Shown piece after piece: positions 15,713 through 23,040 of a stretch of DNA of 36,407 bases. Positions within the stretch are counted from its first letter, which is position 1, and each line of letters opens with the position of its first letter. This DNA comes from DATCLS01 sp035296625 (GTDB lineage Bacteria; Actinomycetota; Acidimicrobiia; Acidimicrobiales; VFJN01): assembly GCA_035296625.1 (NCBI GenBank), contig DATHAO010000006.1, positions 1-36,407 of the forward strand, read 5' to 3'. The notes below the pieces were generated by a model. That model saw only the letters and a list, made by a program, of their open reading frames with translations, was not told the DNA's origin and did no database searches. The position numbers were made by a program, and so were the translations under genes.

Positions 15713-17121
15713 GCGAGCTGCGCCCGCCCTACCGCGTCGAGGTCACGGACCGGGCCGCCGACCTGCCCGCGGCCCACGTCGACCTCGCCGACGGCGACGG
15801 CAGCGGCGTGACCGCCACGGTCGCCGGTCGTGTGATGCTGCTGCGCTCGATGGGCAAGCTGGCGTTCGCGACGCTGCGCGACTCGAGCGCTTCGATCCAG
15901 CTCATGGCCACGGCCAAGGGAACCGAGGGCTTCGACCGCTTCACGGCGCTCACGCTCGGCGACTGGGTCGTCGCCACCGGCGAGGTCGTCCGCACCCGCA
16001 AGGGCGAGCTGTCGGTGCAGGTCGCCACGTGGGAGCTGCTGGCGGAGGCCCGCCGCGGCTTCGGCGACAAGTGGAAGGGCATCACCGACACCGATCTGCG
16101 CTACCGCCAGCGCTACGCCGACCTGTGGGCCAACGAGGCGAGCCGCTCCACGTTCCTGGCGCGCAGCCGCATCATGTCGTGCACCCGGCGCTTCCTCGAG
16201 GACCGCGGGTTCGTCGAGGTCGAGACGCCGGTGTTCCACCCGATACCGGGCGGGGCGCTGGCCCGGCCGTTCGTCACCCACCACAACGCCCTCGACCTCG
16301 ACCTCTACCTCCGCATCGCCCCCGAGCTGTACCTCAAGCGGCTCGTGGTCGGCGGGTTCGAGCGCGTGTTCGAGCTGGCCCGGGTGTTCCGCAACGAGGG
16401 GTTGTCGACCCGGCACAACCCCGAGTTCACGATGCTCGAGCTCTACCAGGCCTACGCCGACTACGGGGACATGATGGCCCTCACCGAGGAGCTGATCGCC
16501 GCCCTGGCGGCCGAGGTCACCGGGTCGACCGTCGTCACCTACGCCGACCGCGAGGTCGACCTCACCCCGCCGTGGCGCCGGGTTTCGCTGACCGAGCTGG
16601 TCGAGGAGCACGCCGGCGTGCGCATCGAGCCGCGGATGCCGCTCGACGAGCTGCGCCGCATCGCCACCGACGTGGGTGTCGAGCCCGACGACGCCTGGGG
16701 GCCCGGCAAGCTCGTCCTCGAGATCTACGAGAAGACGACCGAGGCAGAGCTGTGGGGGCCCGTCTTCGTGACCGACTACCCGAAGGAGGTCTCGCCGCTG
16801 GCCCGGGATCACCGTGAGCTGCCCGAGACGGTCGAGCGTTTCGAGGCGATCGTGGCCGGGCGCGAGCTGGCCAACGCGTTCTCCGAGCTGACCGATTCGG
16901 ACGAGCAGCGCCGCCGCTTCGAGGACCAGGCCCGCCGGAACGCGGCGGGCGACGCCGAGGCGATGGTCGTCGACGAGGACTACCTGCGAGCGCTCGAGTA
17001 CGGCCTGCCCCCGACGGGCGGCCTGGGCGTCGGCATGGACCGCCTGGTCATGCTGCTCACCGACACGCCGTCCATCCGCGATGTCGTGCTGTTCCCGACG
17101 CTGCGCCCCGAGCAGGAGTAG
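15709..17121 (+). CDS. lysS: Lysyl-tRNA synthetase, class II
   Basis: Charges tRNA-Lys. It has an OB-fold anticodon-binding domain (residues about 40-130, with VAGRVMLLRSMGKLAFATLRD) and a class II catalytic core: motif 1 around FVEVETPVFHPIPGGALARPF, motif 2 as FELARVFRNEGLSTRHNPEFTMLE, and motif 3 as GLGVGMDRLVMLLTD. At 470 residues it is slightly shorter than E. coli LysS because the N-terminal helix is missing. ATG 15709 overlaps the coaX stop; the open frame upstream of it is a shadow. A hairpin follows the stop. In related genomes clpC lies close downstream, but here about 9.4 kb of other genes intervene. Confidence 0.96.
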   Translation: MSELRPPYRVEVTDRAADLPAAHVDLADGDGSGVTATVAGRVMLLRSMGKLAFATLRDSSASIQLMATAKGTEGFDRFTALTLGDWVVATGEVVRTRKGELSVQVATWELLAEARRGFGDKWKGITDTDLRYRQRYADLWANEASRSTFLARSRIMSCTRRFLEDRGFVEVETPVFHPIPGGALARPFVTHHNALDLDLYLRIAPELYLKRLVVGGFERVFELARVFRNEGLSTRHNPEFTMLELYQAYADYGDMMALTEELIAALAAEVTGSTVVTYADREVDLTPPWRRVSLTELVEEHAGVRIEPRMPLDELRRIATDVGVEPDDAWGPGKLVLEIYEKTTEAELWGPVFVTDYPKEVSPLARDHRELPETVERFEAIVAGRELANAFSELTDSDEQRRRFEDQARRNAAGDAEAMVVDEDYLRALEYGLPPTGGLGVGMDRLVMLLTDTPSIRDVVLFPTLRPEQE

Positions 17122-17145
17122 GACCCGACCCCTCCCGGGGGTCCT
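17120..17145 (+). terminator. Hairpin after lysS
   Basis: Directly at the lysS stop, AGGACCC (17120-17126) can pair with GGGTCCT (17139-17145). Alternatively GACCCC (17127-17132) can pair with GGGGTC (17138-17143). The two stems exclude each other. Either could end the coaX-lysS transcript; no T-run follows. Confidence 0.45.
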
Positions 17146-17181
17146 GTGGGCCCGCCACCGCGTCGGACCCGTACTGAGCGG

Positions 17182-17295
17182 CCGCTGGCTCGCCGATCCT
17201 CGGCCGCCGGGGGCGAGGGCGCAGCCTCCGGTCTGCCCGGCCTTCCGATGGCCCGCTGGCTCGCCGGGCCTCAGGCGCCGGGGACGAGGGGAGCC
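17182..17295. repeat. Direct repeat spanning the 3' end of the propeller-like gene
   Basis: Two imperfect copies of about 43 bp begin CCGCTGGCTCGCCG at 17182 and 17253 (period 71). The second copy contains the stop codon and last codons of the minus-strand gene; the first lies just beyond it. This looks like a duplication of the gene's 3' end. Confidence 0.5.
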
Positions 17296-18677
17296 GTGAC
17301 CTCGACCAGCGCCTGGATGCGCACGCCGAACCAGCCGACCCCCGGCTGGCGGAACGCGATGCGCACCTCGTAGGTGCCGGGATCGTCGGGCGCCTCCAGG
17401 GGCACGGCCATCGTGGTCCGGTCGCCGGGGTGCACGACCGTCGGCAGCGGCACCTGCGGGTTCGGCAGCGCCGCGTCGTCGTCGGCCCGCTCGCCGCCCA
17501 CCACGGGAAACCAGCGGGCGCCGACCTTCACGACGCGCGGCGGCACCGAGCCCAGTAGCCGGGACGAGAGGTTGACGACCTCGACCCGGGCCGTGCCCGC
17601 GGCCCCGGCGGGGATCCGCGCCACGAGCCGGCCCCTCAGCGCGCACAGGCGGGCGTCCTCCGGGTCCAGCCGCAGCCCCATGCCCGCCAGTTCGCCGGCC
17701 ACCGCCGGCGTGGCGAGGCGCACGGCGGCCGACGGCGGCGCCGGGTGGGTCTCGACCGGCCGCCCGGTCGAGCGATGCTGCTCGACGGCGCGCGCCGGGT
17801 TCGCCCCGAAGCCCGTGGCCACGCCCCGGGCCAGCCCCGGGTCGACGGGAACGATGTCGTAGATCTCGAGGCACGGCATCGGGATGCGCTCGGCGACCTC
17901 CATGGTGGCCAGGTCCACGACGGTCACTTCGCCCCGGTCGTCCTCGACGTCGCGCTGGGCGTTGCCGCCGACGAGCGCCCAGCGGCCGAGCACGGCGAGG
18001 CCCCGGGTGAAGCGCTTGACCTGCGCGCGCCGTAAAGGCGTGCCGGCGAGGTCCAGCTCGGTCAGCGCGCCCCGGGTCGACTCGCACACGTACCACCGGT
18101 CGCCCGACCGGCGGGGCGTGTGGGGATGGGACAGGCCGGTCAGCACGTCGCGCCCGGCGGCCACGTCGTGGACGAAGCCGGTGTCCTTGCGCTCGCTGGT
18201 CTTCCAGGCCTTGTGGCGCCCGAAGCGCCCGAACGCGCAGACGTGGAGGGAGCCGTCGACGACGACGAGCGAGTTGACGTGCCAGCCGTCGGGAACCGTG
18301 CTGCCCCGCCACAGGACCTCGGGGCGGCCCGCGGTCAGACGCCACACGGCGTCGTCCCAGCTGGAGGTCAGCAGGACGGCGCCGTCATGCCAGCAAACGT
18401 CGTGGGGGTCGCGGACGGCGTCGAGGCGCTGGTACGAGCGCACGCCGCGCTCGTCGTAGGACAGCAGCTCGCAGGTCGCCGTCTGCTCGCCCGGCGCCCG
18501 GAGCACCCGCCACAGCCGCCCGCCGCCGGGGACGAGGCCGGACGTGGGGAGGTCGTCGAGCGCCTCCGGCCGACCGGAGGTCAGGTCGTAGACCCCGCCG
18601 CCCCACTTGCCGAACCCGCTGACGAGCAGGCGCGCGCCGCCCAACTCGTCGCGCCACGCCGCTCCCGTCCCGTCCAT
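17271..18677 (-). CDS. Beta-propeller-like protein (DUF4915/TIGR03032-like) with C-terminal beta-sandwich
   Basis: A 468-residue protein without signal peptide or membrane helix. The first 300 residues show repeated strands typical of a propeller: LLVSGFGKWGGGVYDL, GRLWRVLRAPGE, DPHDVCWHDGAVLLTSSWDDAVWRL, SLHVCAFGRFG, GLSHPHTPRRSGDRWYVCEST, FTRGLAVLGRWALVGGNAQR and CLEIYDIVPVDPG. Several of these resemble the DUF4915 family, of unknown function and often near sugar-modification genes. From about residue 355 a second domain (RVEVVNLSSRLL ... PGDRTTMAVPLEAPDDPGTYEVRIAFRQPGVGWF) looks like an immunoglobulin-like beta-sandwich. Family naming is inference from these stretches. ATG 18677 lies 8 nt after TACGGT on the minus strand. 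Nothing nearby fixes its role. Confidence 0.6.
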   Translation of the reverse strand: MDGTGAAWRDELGGARLLVSGFGKWGGGVYDLTSGRPEALDDLPTSGLVPGGGRLWRVLRAPGEQTATCELLSYDERGVRSYQRLDAVRDPHDVCWHDGAVLLTSSWDDAVWRLTAGRPEVLWRGSTVPDGWHVNSLVVVDGSLHVCAFGRFGRHKAWKTSERKDTGFVHDVAAGRDVLTGLSHPHTPRRSGDRWYVCESTRGALTELDLAGTPLRRAQVKRFTRGLAVLGRWALVGGNAQRDVEDDRGEVTVVDLATMEVAERIPMPCLEIYDIVPVDPGLARGVATGFGANPARAVEQHRSTGRPVETHPAPPSAAVRLATPAVAGELAGMGLRLDPEDARLCALRGRLVARIPAGAAGTARVEVVNLSSRLLGSVPPRVVKVGARWFPVVGGERADDDAALPNPQVPLPTVVHPGDRTTMAVPLEAPDDPGTYEVRIAFRQPGVGWFGVRIQALVEVTAPLVPGA

Positions 18678-18685
18678 GGCCGGGC

Positions 18686-18691
18686 ACCGTA
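18686..18691 (-). promoter_or_regulatory. Predicted -10 hexamer for the propeller-like gene
   Basis: On the minus strand TACGGT ends 8 nt before ATG 18677, with no Shine-Dalgarno. It lies between the response regulator stop and this gene, so the gene has its own promoter. Confidence 0.5.
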
Positions 18692-18729
18692 CCGGTCACC
18701 GGTCGTGGCCCCGGCGGTCGCCTGACCGG

Positions 18730-19362
18730 TCACTCGATGCCGTGCTCGAGGGCGTAGCGCACCAGCTCCTGCCGGCGGTTCAGGTGGAGCTTGCCGAGGA
18801 TGTTGCGCACGTGGTTCTCGACGGTCTTCTCGGCGATGTAGAGCTGCTCGCCGATCTCGCGGTAGGTATGGCCGCGGGCCACGTGCTGGAGGACCTCGCG
18901 CTCGCGCTCGGACAGCGGCCGGGTCGGCCCGGCGGCCTTGGCCATGCGGCGGAACTCGCCGAGCACGAGCGCCGCCAGCGCCGGGGAGAACACCGGCTCC
19001 CCGTGCGCCGCCCGCCACAGCTCGTGGAGAAGCTCGTCGGGCGGGGTGGTCTTGACGAGGTAGCCGCTGGCGCCGGCGGCCAGCGCGTCGAGCAGGTCCC
19101 GCTCCTGCTCGCTGACCGTCAGCATGACGATGTGGGTGGCCTCGCCGCAGGTGGGGGCCACCTTCAGGCCCCCGCAGCCCGGCATGTTGAGATCGCAGAC
19201 GACCAGGTCGGGTGCGGTGGAGCCGATGAGGGCGATCGCCTCGTCGGCCTCGCCGGCCTCGCCCACGACGTGGAAGTTCGAGCCGAGGTCCGCCCGCAGG
19301 CCGGACCGCCAGATGCGTTGGTCGTCGGCCAGGACGACCCGCACGGCGCGGAGGTCGCTCAC
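18730..19362 (-). CDS. LuxR/NarL-family response regulator
   Basis: A 210-residue two-component response regulator. The receiver domain has the acidic pair in VVLADDQ, the phosphorylation site Asp57 in LVVCDLNMPG, the Thr in VMLTVSE and the Lys in YLVKTTPP. The C-terminal LuxR helix-turn-helix reads LSEREREVLQHVARGHTYREIGEQLYIAEKTVENHVRNILGKL-like sequence (about residues 148-192). All key residues are kept, so it should be functional. GTG 19362 shares GTGA with the stop of the upstream kinase remnant, showing that the two were a coupled operon. With the kinase destroyed it is now an orphan in this window; it may be phosphorylated by another kinase or act unphosphorylated. Confidence 0.93.
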   Translation of the reverse strand: MSDLRAVRVVLADDQRIWRSGLRADLGSNFHVVGEAGEADEAIALIGSTAPDLVVCDLNMPGCGGLKVAPTCGEATHIVMLTVSEQERDLLDALAAGASGYLVKTTPPDELLHELWRAAHGEPVFSPALAALVLGEFRRMAKAAGPTRPLSEREREVLQHVARGHTYREIGEQLYIAEKTVENHVRNILGKLHLNRRQELVRYALEHGIE

Positions 19363-19724
19363 GGGGCGAGGTCAGGGGTGGCACCGGCCCGGCGGCGCAC
19401 CCAGCAGCGCACTTCGGCGCCCCGCCCGGGGCGCCCGTCGACCTCGACCCGCCCGCCAACCTCGGCGATCCGTCCCCGGACCGAGCGGCGCAGGCCGCCG
19501 GGGCGCCACCACGAGCACGACCGTGACCGCCACGGTGGTGGCGAGCGCGAGGCCGACGAGCACGATGGCGAGCGCCGGGCGGGCGGGATCCTCGCCGAGC
19601 TCGGTGCGGTTGACGAGCAGCACACGGCCATCGACGCCCAGCCCAGCCACCGGAACACGGCGAGGCCCAGGAGCAACCCGCGCACCAGCGCGTCCTCGCG
19701 CTCGAGCGGTCGGGGCGGCAGCAC
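19359..19724 (-). pseudogene. Remnant of a sensor histidine kinase (internal deletion, frameshifts)
   Basis: Reading from GTG 19724, the first part (LEREDALVRGLLLGLAVFRWLGWA) is an N-terminal membrane region. It then jumps to another frame near 19620, continuing VLLVNRTELGEDPARPALAIVLVGLALATTVAV (more membrane helix). Near 19500 it returns to the first frame for SVRGRIAEVGGRVEVDGRPGRGAEVRCWV, the last part of a histidine kinase ATPase domain. The rest of the membrane and linker region, the His-containing dimerisation domain and most of the ATPase domain are missing, at least 200 residues by comparison with normal kinases. Its stop overlaps the response regulator start. The frame changes and missing core are seen directly; that it was a MacS-like NarL-family kinase is inference. 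Confidence 0.8.
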
Positions 19725-19834
19725 GTCCGCCAGTCTGACCGCCGCCGGTCACACCTCTCCGGCACCATCCTTCGTCCTGGCCGCGGCGCCGGATCGTTGC
19801 ACGCGCAGCCGGCGTCGCTGCGCCGTGCGTGCCG

Positions 19835-19935
19835 GCCGGCTCAGCCGACTGCGGGGGACCGGAGTCGGGCGGCCGGCCGGCTCAGCCGACTGGGACGGGT
19901 CGAGCAGGGTCGGGCGGCGGCCGGCTCAGCCGGCC
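19835..19935. repeat. Three hairpin-forming repeats at the 3' end of the MFS gene
   Basis: GCCGGCTCAGCCGACTG occurs at 19835 and 19876 (period 41), and GCCGGCTCAGCCGG at 19920. The third copy contains the MFS stop codon. GCCGGC-TCA-GCCGGC is itself a short stem-loop. The array fills most of the 201-base gap between the MFS gene and the kinase remnant, and may act as a terminator for the MFS transcript. Confidence 0.5.
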
Positions 19936-21443
19936 ATCGTCGTGAGGGCGGGCTCGGCGTCGCCCGCGTCGGCCTCGGTGCCGGGCAGGAGGCGAGGGAG
20001 CCGGCCGGCGACCACGACGCCCGCCAGGGCCACGGCCAGGGTGATGGCGAAGCCCAGGGTGAGCGACGTGCCGGTCGCCCAGCCGCCGCCCTCGCCCAGC
20101 GCCACGAACACGCCTGCCACACCGGTGCCCAGCGCCACGCCCAGCACGTCGGTGAGCTGCAGCGAGGCGCTGGCCCGCCCCTCCTCGCCGGGCACCGCGG
20201 TGCCAAGCACCGTGACCGACAGCGGGGCATACGACAGGCCGATGCCCAGCCCGGCGACAGTCCAGGCCGCCACGATGACGGCGGGCGGGGCGGCGCCCAG
20301 GCCCACGATCGTGGCCGCCGTGCCCAACCCGACGAGCGCCATGCCGCGACGCACCAGCCAGCGCGGGCCCCGCGAGACCACGAGCCGCTGCTGGATCCAG
20401 GCGCCGGTGGTCCACGTGAGCGTGCAGGCCGTGAGCGTCACGCCCGTGACCCAGGTGGGCTGGTGGCGGACGTCGGTGAGCGCCAGGGAGATGTAGGCGT
20501 CGGTGCCGAAGAACGCGAACGTCAGCACGCCCCGCATCGCCACGGCCGCCGGCAGGCCGGGCCGGAAGCGGGCCGTGCCGGGGGGCACGAGCCGCAGGAA
20601 GGCCCACGTCGCCGCCAGACCGCCGGCCCCCGCGAGCGGCGCGGCGAGGAGCATCTGGTCGGCGCCGAGGCCCGCCAGCACCAGCGCCACGCCGGCCACG
20701 AGCACGATCGCCCGCCGCCACCGTTCCTCGCCGTGCGACCGCGCACCCTCGTCGTCGGCGGGTGCACCGGGCTCGCCCGCGGGTCGACCCGGCACGGTGT
20801 CGGACAGTGCGGGCAGCGCCATGATGGCAGCGAGGACCACGAGCGGGAGAAGGGCCAGGAACACGAAGCGCCACGACAGCCAGCCCTCTATCGCGCTGGC
20901 CGCCGCAGGTCCCGCGAGGCCGGGGATCACCCAGGCGCTCGAGAACACCGCGAACACGCGGGGCCGCAGCTCGGGCGGGTACGCCCGCCCCACGCTCGTG
21001 TACGACAGCGCCGGCACCACGCCGGCCCCCATGCCCTGGAAGAACCGGGCGAACACGAGCACGGCCATGGACGGCGCGGTGCCGCCCACCACGAGTCCGG
21101 CGGCGAACAGCACGAGGCCGATGGCGAATGGCAGGCGGGTGCCGACCCCGTCGGCCAGCTGCCCGGACACCACGATCCCGAGCAGGCTTCCGAGGAAGAA
21201 CCCGCTGAACACCCAGCCGTACAGGCCCAGCCCCCCGAGGTCGTCGGCCACCACGGGCATCACGGTGGCGATGGCCAGGGACTCGAACGCCACGAGCGTG
21301 ACCGACAGCACGAGGCCCGCCGTGAGGCGCCGCCGCTCCGGCGACCACACCCCCGGGGCCGGTGCGGCCGGCGGGCCCGCCGGTGCCGTCGTGGGACCGG
21401 CAGGGGCTGCGGCGGGCGGGGCGGCACGGGTCACGGACGGCAT
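19926..21443 (-). CDS. Major facilitator superfamily transporter, drug-efflux-like
   Basis: A 505-residue integral membrane protein. A Pro/Ala-rich cytoplasmic N-terminus of about 35 residues is followed by about 12-14 hydrophobic helices. The first (LTAGLVLSVTLVAFESLAIATVMPVVADDLGG) carries the motif typical of drug:H+ antiporters; the loop DGVGTRLPFAIG is the MFS motif A position, and FFQGMGAGVVPALSY resembles the helix-4 motif. A cytoplasmic central loop rich in Gly, Asp and Arg lies near residue 230. The substrate cannot be told. ATG 21443 has no clear Shine-Dalgarno or -10 hexamer. It is on the same strand as the thioesterase upstream but separated from it by a hairpin. Confidence 0.88.
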   Translation of the reverse strand: MPSVTRAAPPAAAPAGPTTAPAGPPAAPAPGVWSPERRRLTAGLVLSVTLVAFESLAIATVMPVVADDLGGLGLYGWVFSGFFLGSLLGIVVSGQLADGVGTRLPFAIGLVLFAAGLVVGGTAPSMAVLVFARFFQGMGAGVVPALSYTSVGRAYPPELRPRVFAVFSSAWVIPGLAGPAAASAIEGWLSWRFVFLALLPLVVLAAIMALPALSDTVPGRPAGEPGAPADDEGARSHGEERWRRAIVLVAGVALVLAGLGADQMLLAAPLAGAGGLAATWAFLRLVPPGTARFRPGLPAAVAMRGVLTFAFFGTDAYISLALTDVRHQPTWVTGVTLTACTLTWTTGAWIQQRLVVSRGPRWLVRRGMALVGLGTAATIVGLGAAPPAVIVAAWTVAGLGIGLSYAPLSVTVLGTAVPGEEGRASASLQLTDVLGVALGTGVAGVFVALGEGGGWATGTSLTLGFAITLAVALAGVVVAGRLPRLLPGTEADAGDAEPALTTMAG

Positions 21444-21515
21444 GCCATCCGGTGAACAGCCCGCTGCGCCAGCCGATTCCGCTGCAGGGGCCCGCCGGGC
21501 AGTTTCCCGACCTGC

Positions 21516-21533
21516 GACCGAGGACCCTCGGTC
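21516..21533 (-). terminator. Palindromic hairpin after the thioesterase gene
   Basis: GACCGAGG and CCTCGGTC form an 8-bp inverted repeat with only 2 nt between, so the inner pairs would open to form the loop. It is 32 bases beyond the thioesterase stop and about 70 bases before the MFS start. Confidence 0.4.
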
Positions 21534-21564
21534 CTGCGGCCGAGGCGGCCCGACCGCCGCGGGG

Positions 21565-22407
21565 TCAGCCGGGCGGGGGCGCGGGACGGCAGAGCATCGT
21601 CTGCTCGCCGGAGGCCAGCAGGCGGCCCGCCCGGTCCCACGCCCGGCCCGTGGCGGTGACGAGGCCGCTCGCCCCGACCGGCGACACCGTCTCGCAGTAG
21701 ACCCACTCGTCGTCCGTGGGTCGATGGAACCGCACCGACAGGTCGACCGTCGGGGCCATCACGTCGAGCGGGGAGCGCGGGGCGTGGGGCAGCGTCGCGG
21801 CCGGCCACCCCGACGTGTCGAGGGGGATCAGAAGGCGGCAGGCGTCGAGCCATGGCTCCGCGAATTTCGCGGTGGGCCGGAACCGGCACCACCAGCGCTG
21901 CTCGGGGCCGAGGGGCTCAGCGGGCGGCCACGTCTCGGCCCAATCGACCGGGCGGTGCTCGAGGTTGGCCCAGAACGGGAACGGCGCGACCTCGCCGCTC
22001 GACGCCATGCGCTCGTCGAACGACGCCACGTGCTCGGGCGGCGGCACGTCGGGTTTCACGGTCTGGTCGTGGATGAGCGCCACCGGCGGCTCGTCGACGC
22101 CCCACACCAGCGCCTCGAGCACCGGGCGCCCGTCCTGGGCAAGCTCGACCCGCAGGGAGGTGGCGTAACGCGAGCTGCGCAGGACGGTCGTCTCGATCGT
22201 CACGTCGTGAAACGCGGCCACGCCCAGGAAGTGGACGAGCACGCTGGCCGGCCGGGCCCGCCCGGTCGCGAGGCCAGCTGCTCGCAGGGCCACCGAGGCG
22301 AGGTAGCCGCCGTTCGGTCCCCAGATCGCCCACTCGGGGCGAAGCGTGGCGGTGTAGCCGCCGTCGGCGCGCGGTGTGACGGCGGTGTCGGTTCCCAGAT
22401 CGCCCAC
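21565..22407 (-). CDS. Acyl-CoA thioesterase family protein (double hotdog)
   Basis: A 280-residue protein with two hotdog-like halves. The first half has WAIWGPNGGYLASVALRAAG, typical of the N-terminal hotdog of TesB-like thioesterases, and LVHFLGVAAFHDVTIETTVLRSSRYATSLRVELAQDG. The second half has APTVDLSVRFHRPTDDEWVYCETVSPVGASGLVTATGRAWDRAGRLLASGEQTML, the usual C-terminal hotdog ending. These hydrolyse acyl-CoA thioesters; the acyl group here is unknown. GTG 22407 lies 6 nt after TAGGCT. It is divergent from the HIT-like gene, with only 54 bases between the two starts, so their promoters nearly touch. Confidence 0.88.
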   Translation of the reverse strand: MGDLGTDTAVTPRADGGYTATLRPEWAIWGPNGGYLASVALRAAGLATGRARPASVLVHFLGVAAFHDVTIETTVLRSSRYATSLRVELAQDGRPVLEALVWGVDEPPVALIHDQTVKPDVPPPEHVASFDERMASSGEVAPFPFWANLEHRPVDWAETWPPAEPLGPEQRWWCRFRPTAKFAEPWLDACRLLIPLDTSGWPAATLPHAPRSPLDVMAPTVDLSVRFHRPTDDEWVYCETVSPVGASGLVTATGRAWDRAGRLLASGEQTMLCRPAPPPG

Positions 22408-22413
22408 GGTCGC

Positions 22414-22419
22414 AGCCTA
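22414..22419 (-). promoter_or_regulatory. Predicted -10 hexamer for the thioesterase gene
   Basis: On the minus strand TAGGCT ends 6 nt before GTG 22407. It is half of a compact divergent promoter region. Confidence 0.5.
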
Positions 22420-22449
22420 CGTTCCGCAACCGTAAGTTCAGAACCCTGT

Positions 22450-22455
22450 CAAACT
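22450..22455 (+). promoter_or_regulatory. Possible -10 hexamer for the HIT-like gene
   Basis: CAAACT ends 6 nt before GTG 22462. It matches NANNNT with C in place of the first T, so it is a weaker candidate. Confidence 0.3.
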
Positions 22456-22461
22456 GGTCCC

Positions 22462-22896
22462 GTGACGCAGACGAACTGGTTGCGGGTCCGCCCCGAGGCC
22501 CACGTCGAGTCCCGGAGCACATGGACCATCGCCATCAACGAGAACCAGTACCTGCTCGGGGCGACGGTCATCCTGCTCAACCGGCCCTGCGAGGCGGTCG
22601 CCGATCTCACGGCAGCCGAGTGGATGGACCTGCACGCACAGCTTCGCCGGGTGCAGCGGGCGCTCGACGACCTGCTGCGCCCCGACCAGTACGACCATGC
22701 GTTCCTGACGAGCCGCAGCCACCAAGTGTACCTCGACGTCGTGCCGCGCTACAGGGGCTCACGGTCGTGGGCGGGCGAGCTGTTCCAGGATCCGCACTTC
22801 GGCGACGTGTTCCGCGTCGAGGATCGCCGCCTCTCCGGTCCCGCCCTCCAGGACCTGCGCGACGCGGTGCGCGCCCGCCTGCCCGCCGTCGTCTGA
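22462..22896 (+). CDS. HIT-fold protein lacking all three motif histidines
   Basis: A 144-residue protein whose layout is that of HIT-domain (histidine triad) nucleotide hydrolases: NENQYLLGATVILLNRPCEAVADLTAAEWMDL, a helix LRRVQRALDDLL, DQYDHAFLTSRSHQVYLDVVPRY, then W-A-G and a DPHFGDVF tail. In active enzymes the last strand reads HVHLHVVPRY; here it is QVYLDVVPRY, with Gln88, Tyr90 and Asp92 in place of the three histidines. The fold call is inference from strong similarity of the surrounding residues. Phosphohydrolase activity by the normal mechanism should be lost. The start GTG 22462 is the only good one near the fold; the frame is open for 2 kb upstream as a shadow of other genes. Confidence 0.78.
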   Translation: MTQTNWLRVRPEAHVESRSTWTIAINENQYLLGATVILLNRPCEAVADLTAAEWMDLHAQLRRVQRALDDLLRPDQYDHAFLTSRSHQVYLDVVPRYRGSRSWAGELFQDPHFGDVFRVEDRRLSGPALQDLRDAVRARLPAVV

Positions 22897-22993
22897 CCGG
22901 CGCCGGCCCCGGCCGGGGCGCGATCACCACTCGGGTCTCCTCGGCGGGGCCTGCTGGGGAGCGGCCCTCACGCCGGGTGAGCTGCGCTGCAGC

Positions 22994-23035
22994 AGCGAGC
23001 CGGAGGACGAGCGAGCCGGAGGACGAGCGAGCCGG
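22994..23035. repeat. 16-bp tandem repeat, 2.6 copies
   Basis: The unit AGCGAGCCGGAGGACG occurs at 22994 and 23010, with ten more bases at 23026. It ends six bases before the stop codon of the minus-strand GNAT gene. Confidence 0.6.
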
Positions 23036-23040
23036 GCCCG

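Noticed and set aside
19372..19752. 126-codon minus-strand frame over the kinase remnant as a separate gene
   Set aside because: Only its middle third (VLLVNRTELGEDPARPALAIVLVG) looks like protein, and that piece belongs to the broken kinase; the ends are low-complexity.
19741..19925. Possible small RNA or riboswitch in the gap before the MFS 3' end
   Set aside because: I can see only the hairpin repeats and a near -10 hexamer for the kinase remnant; no conserved riboswitch elements were recognised.
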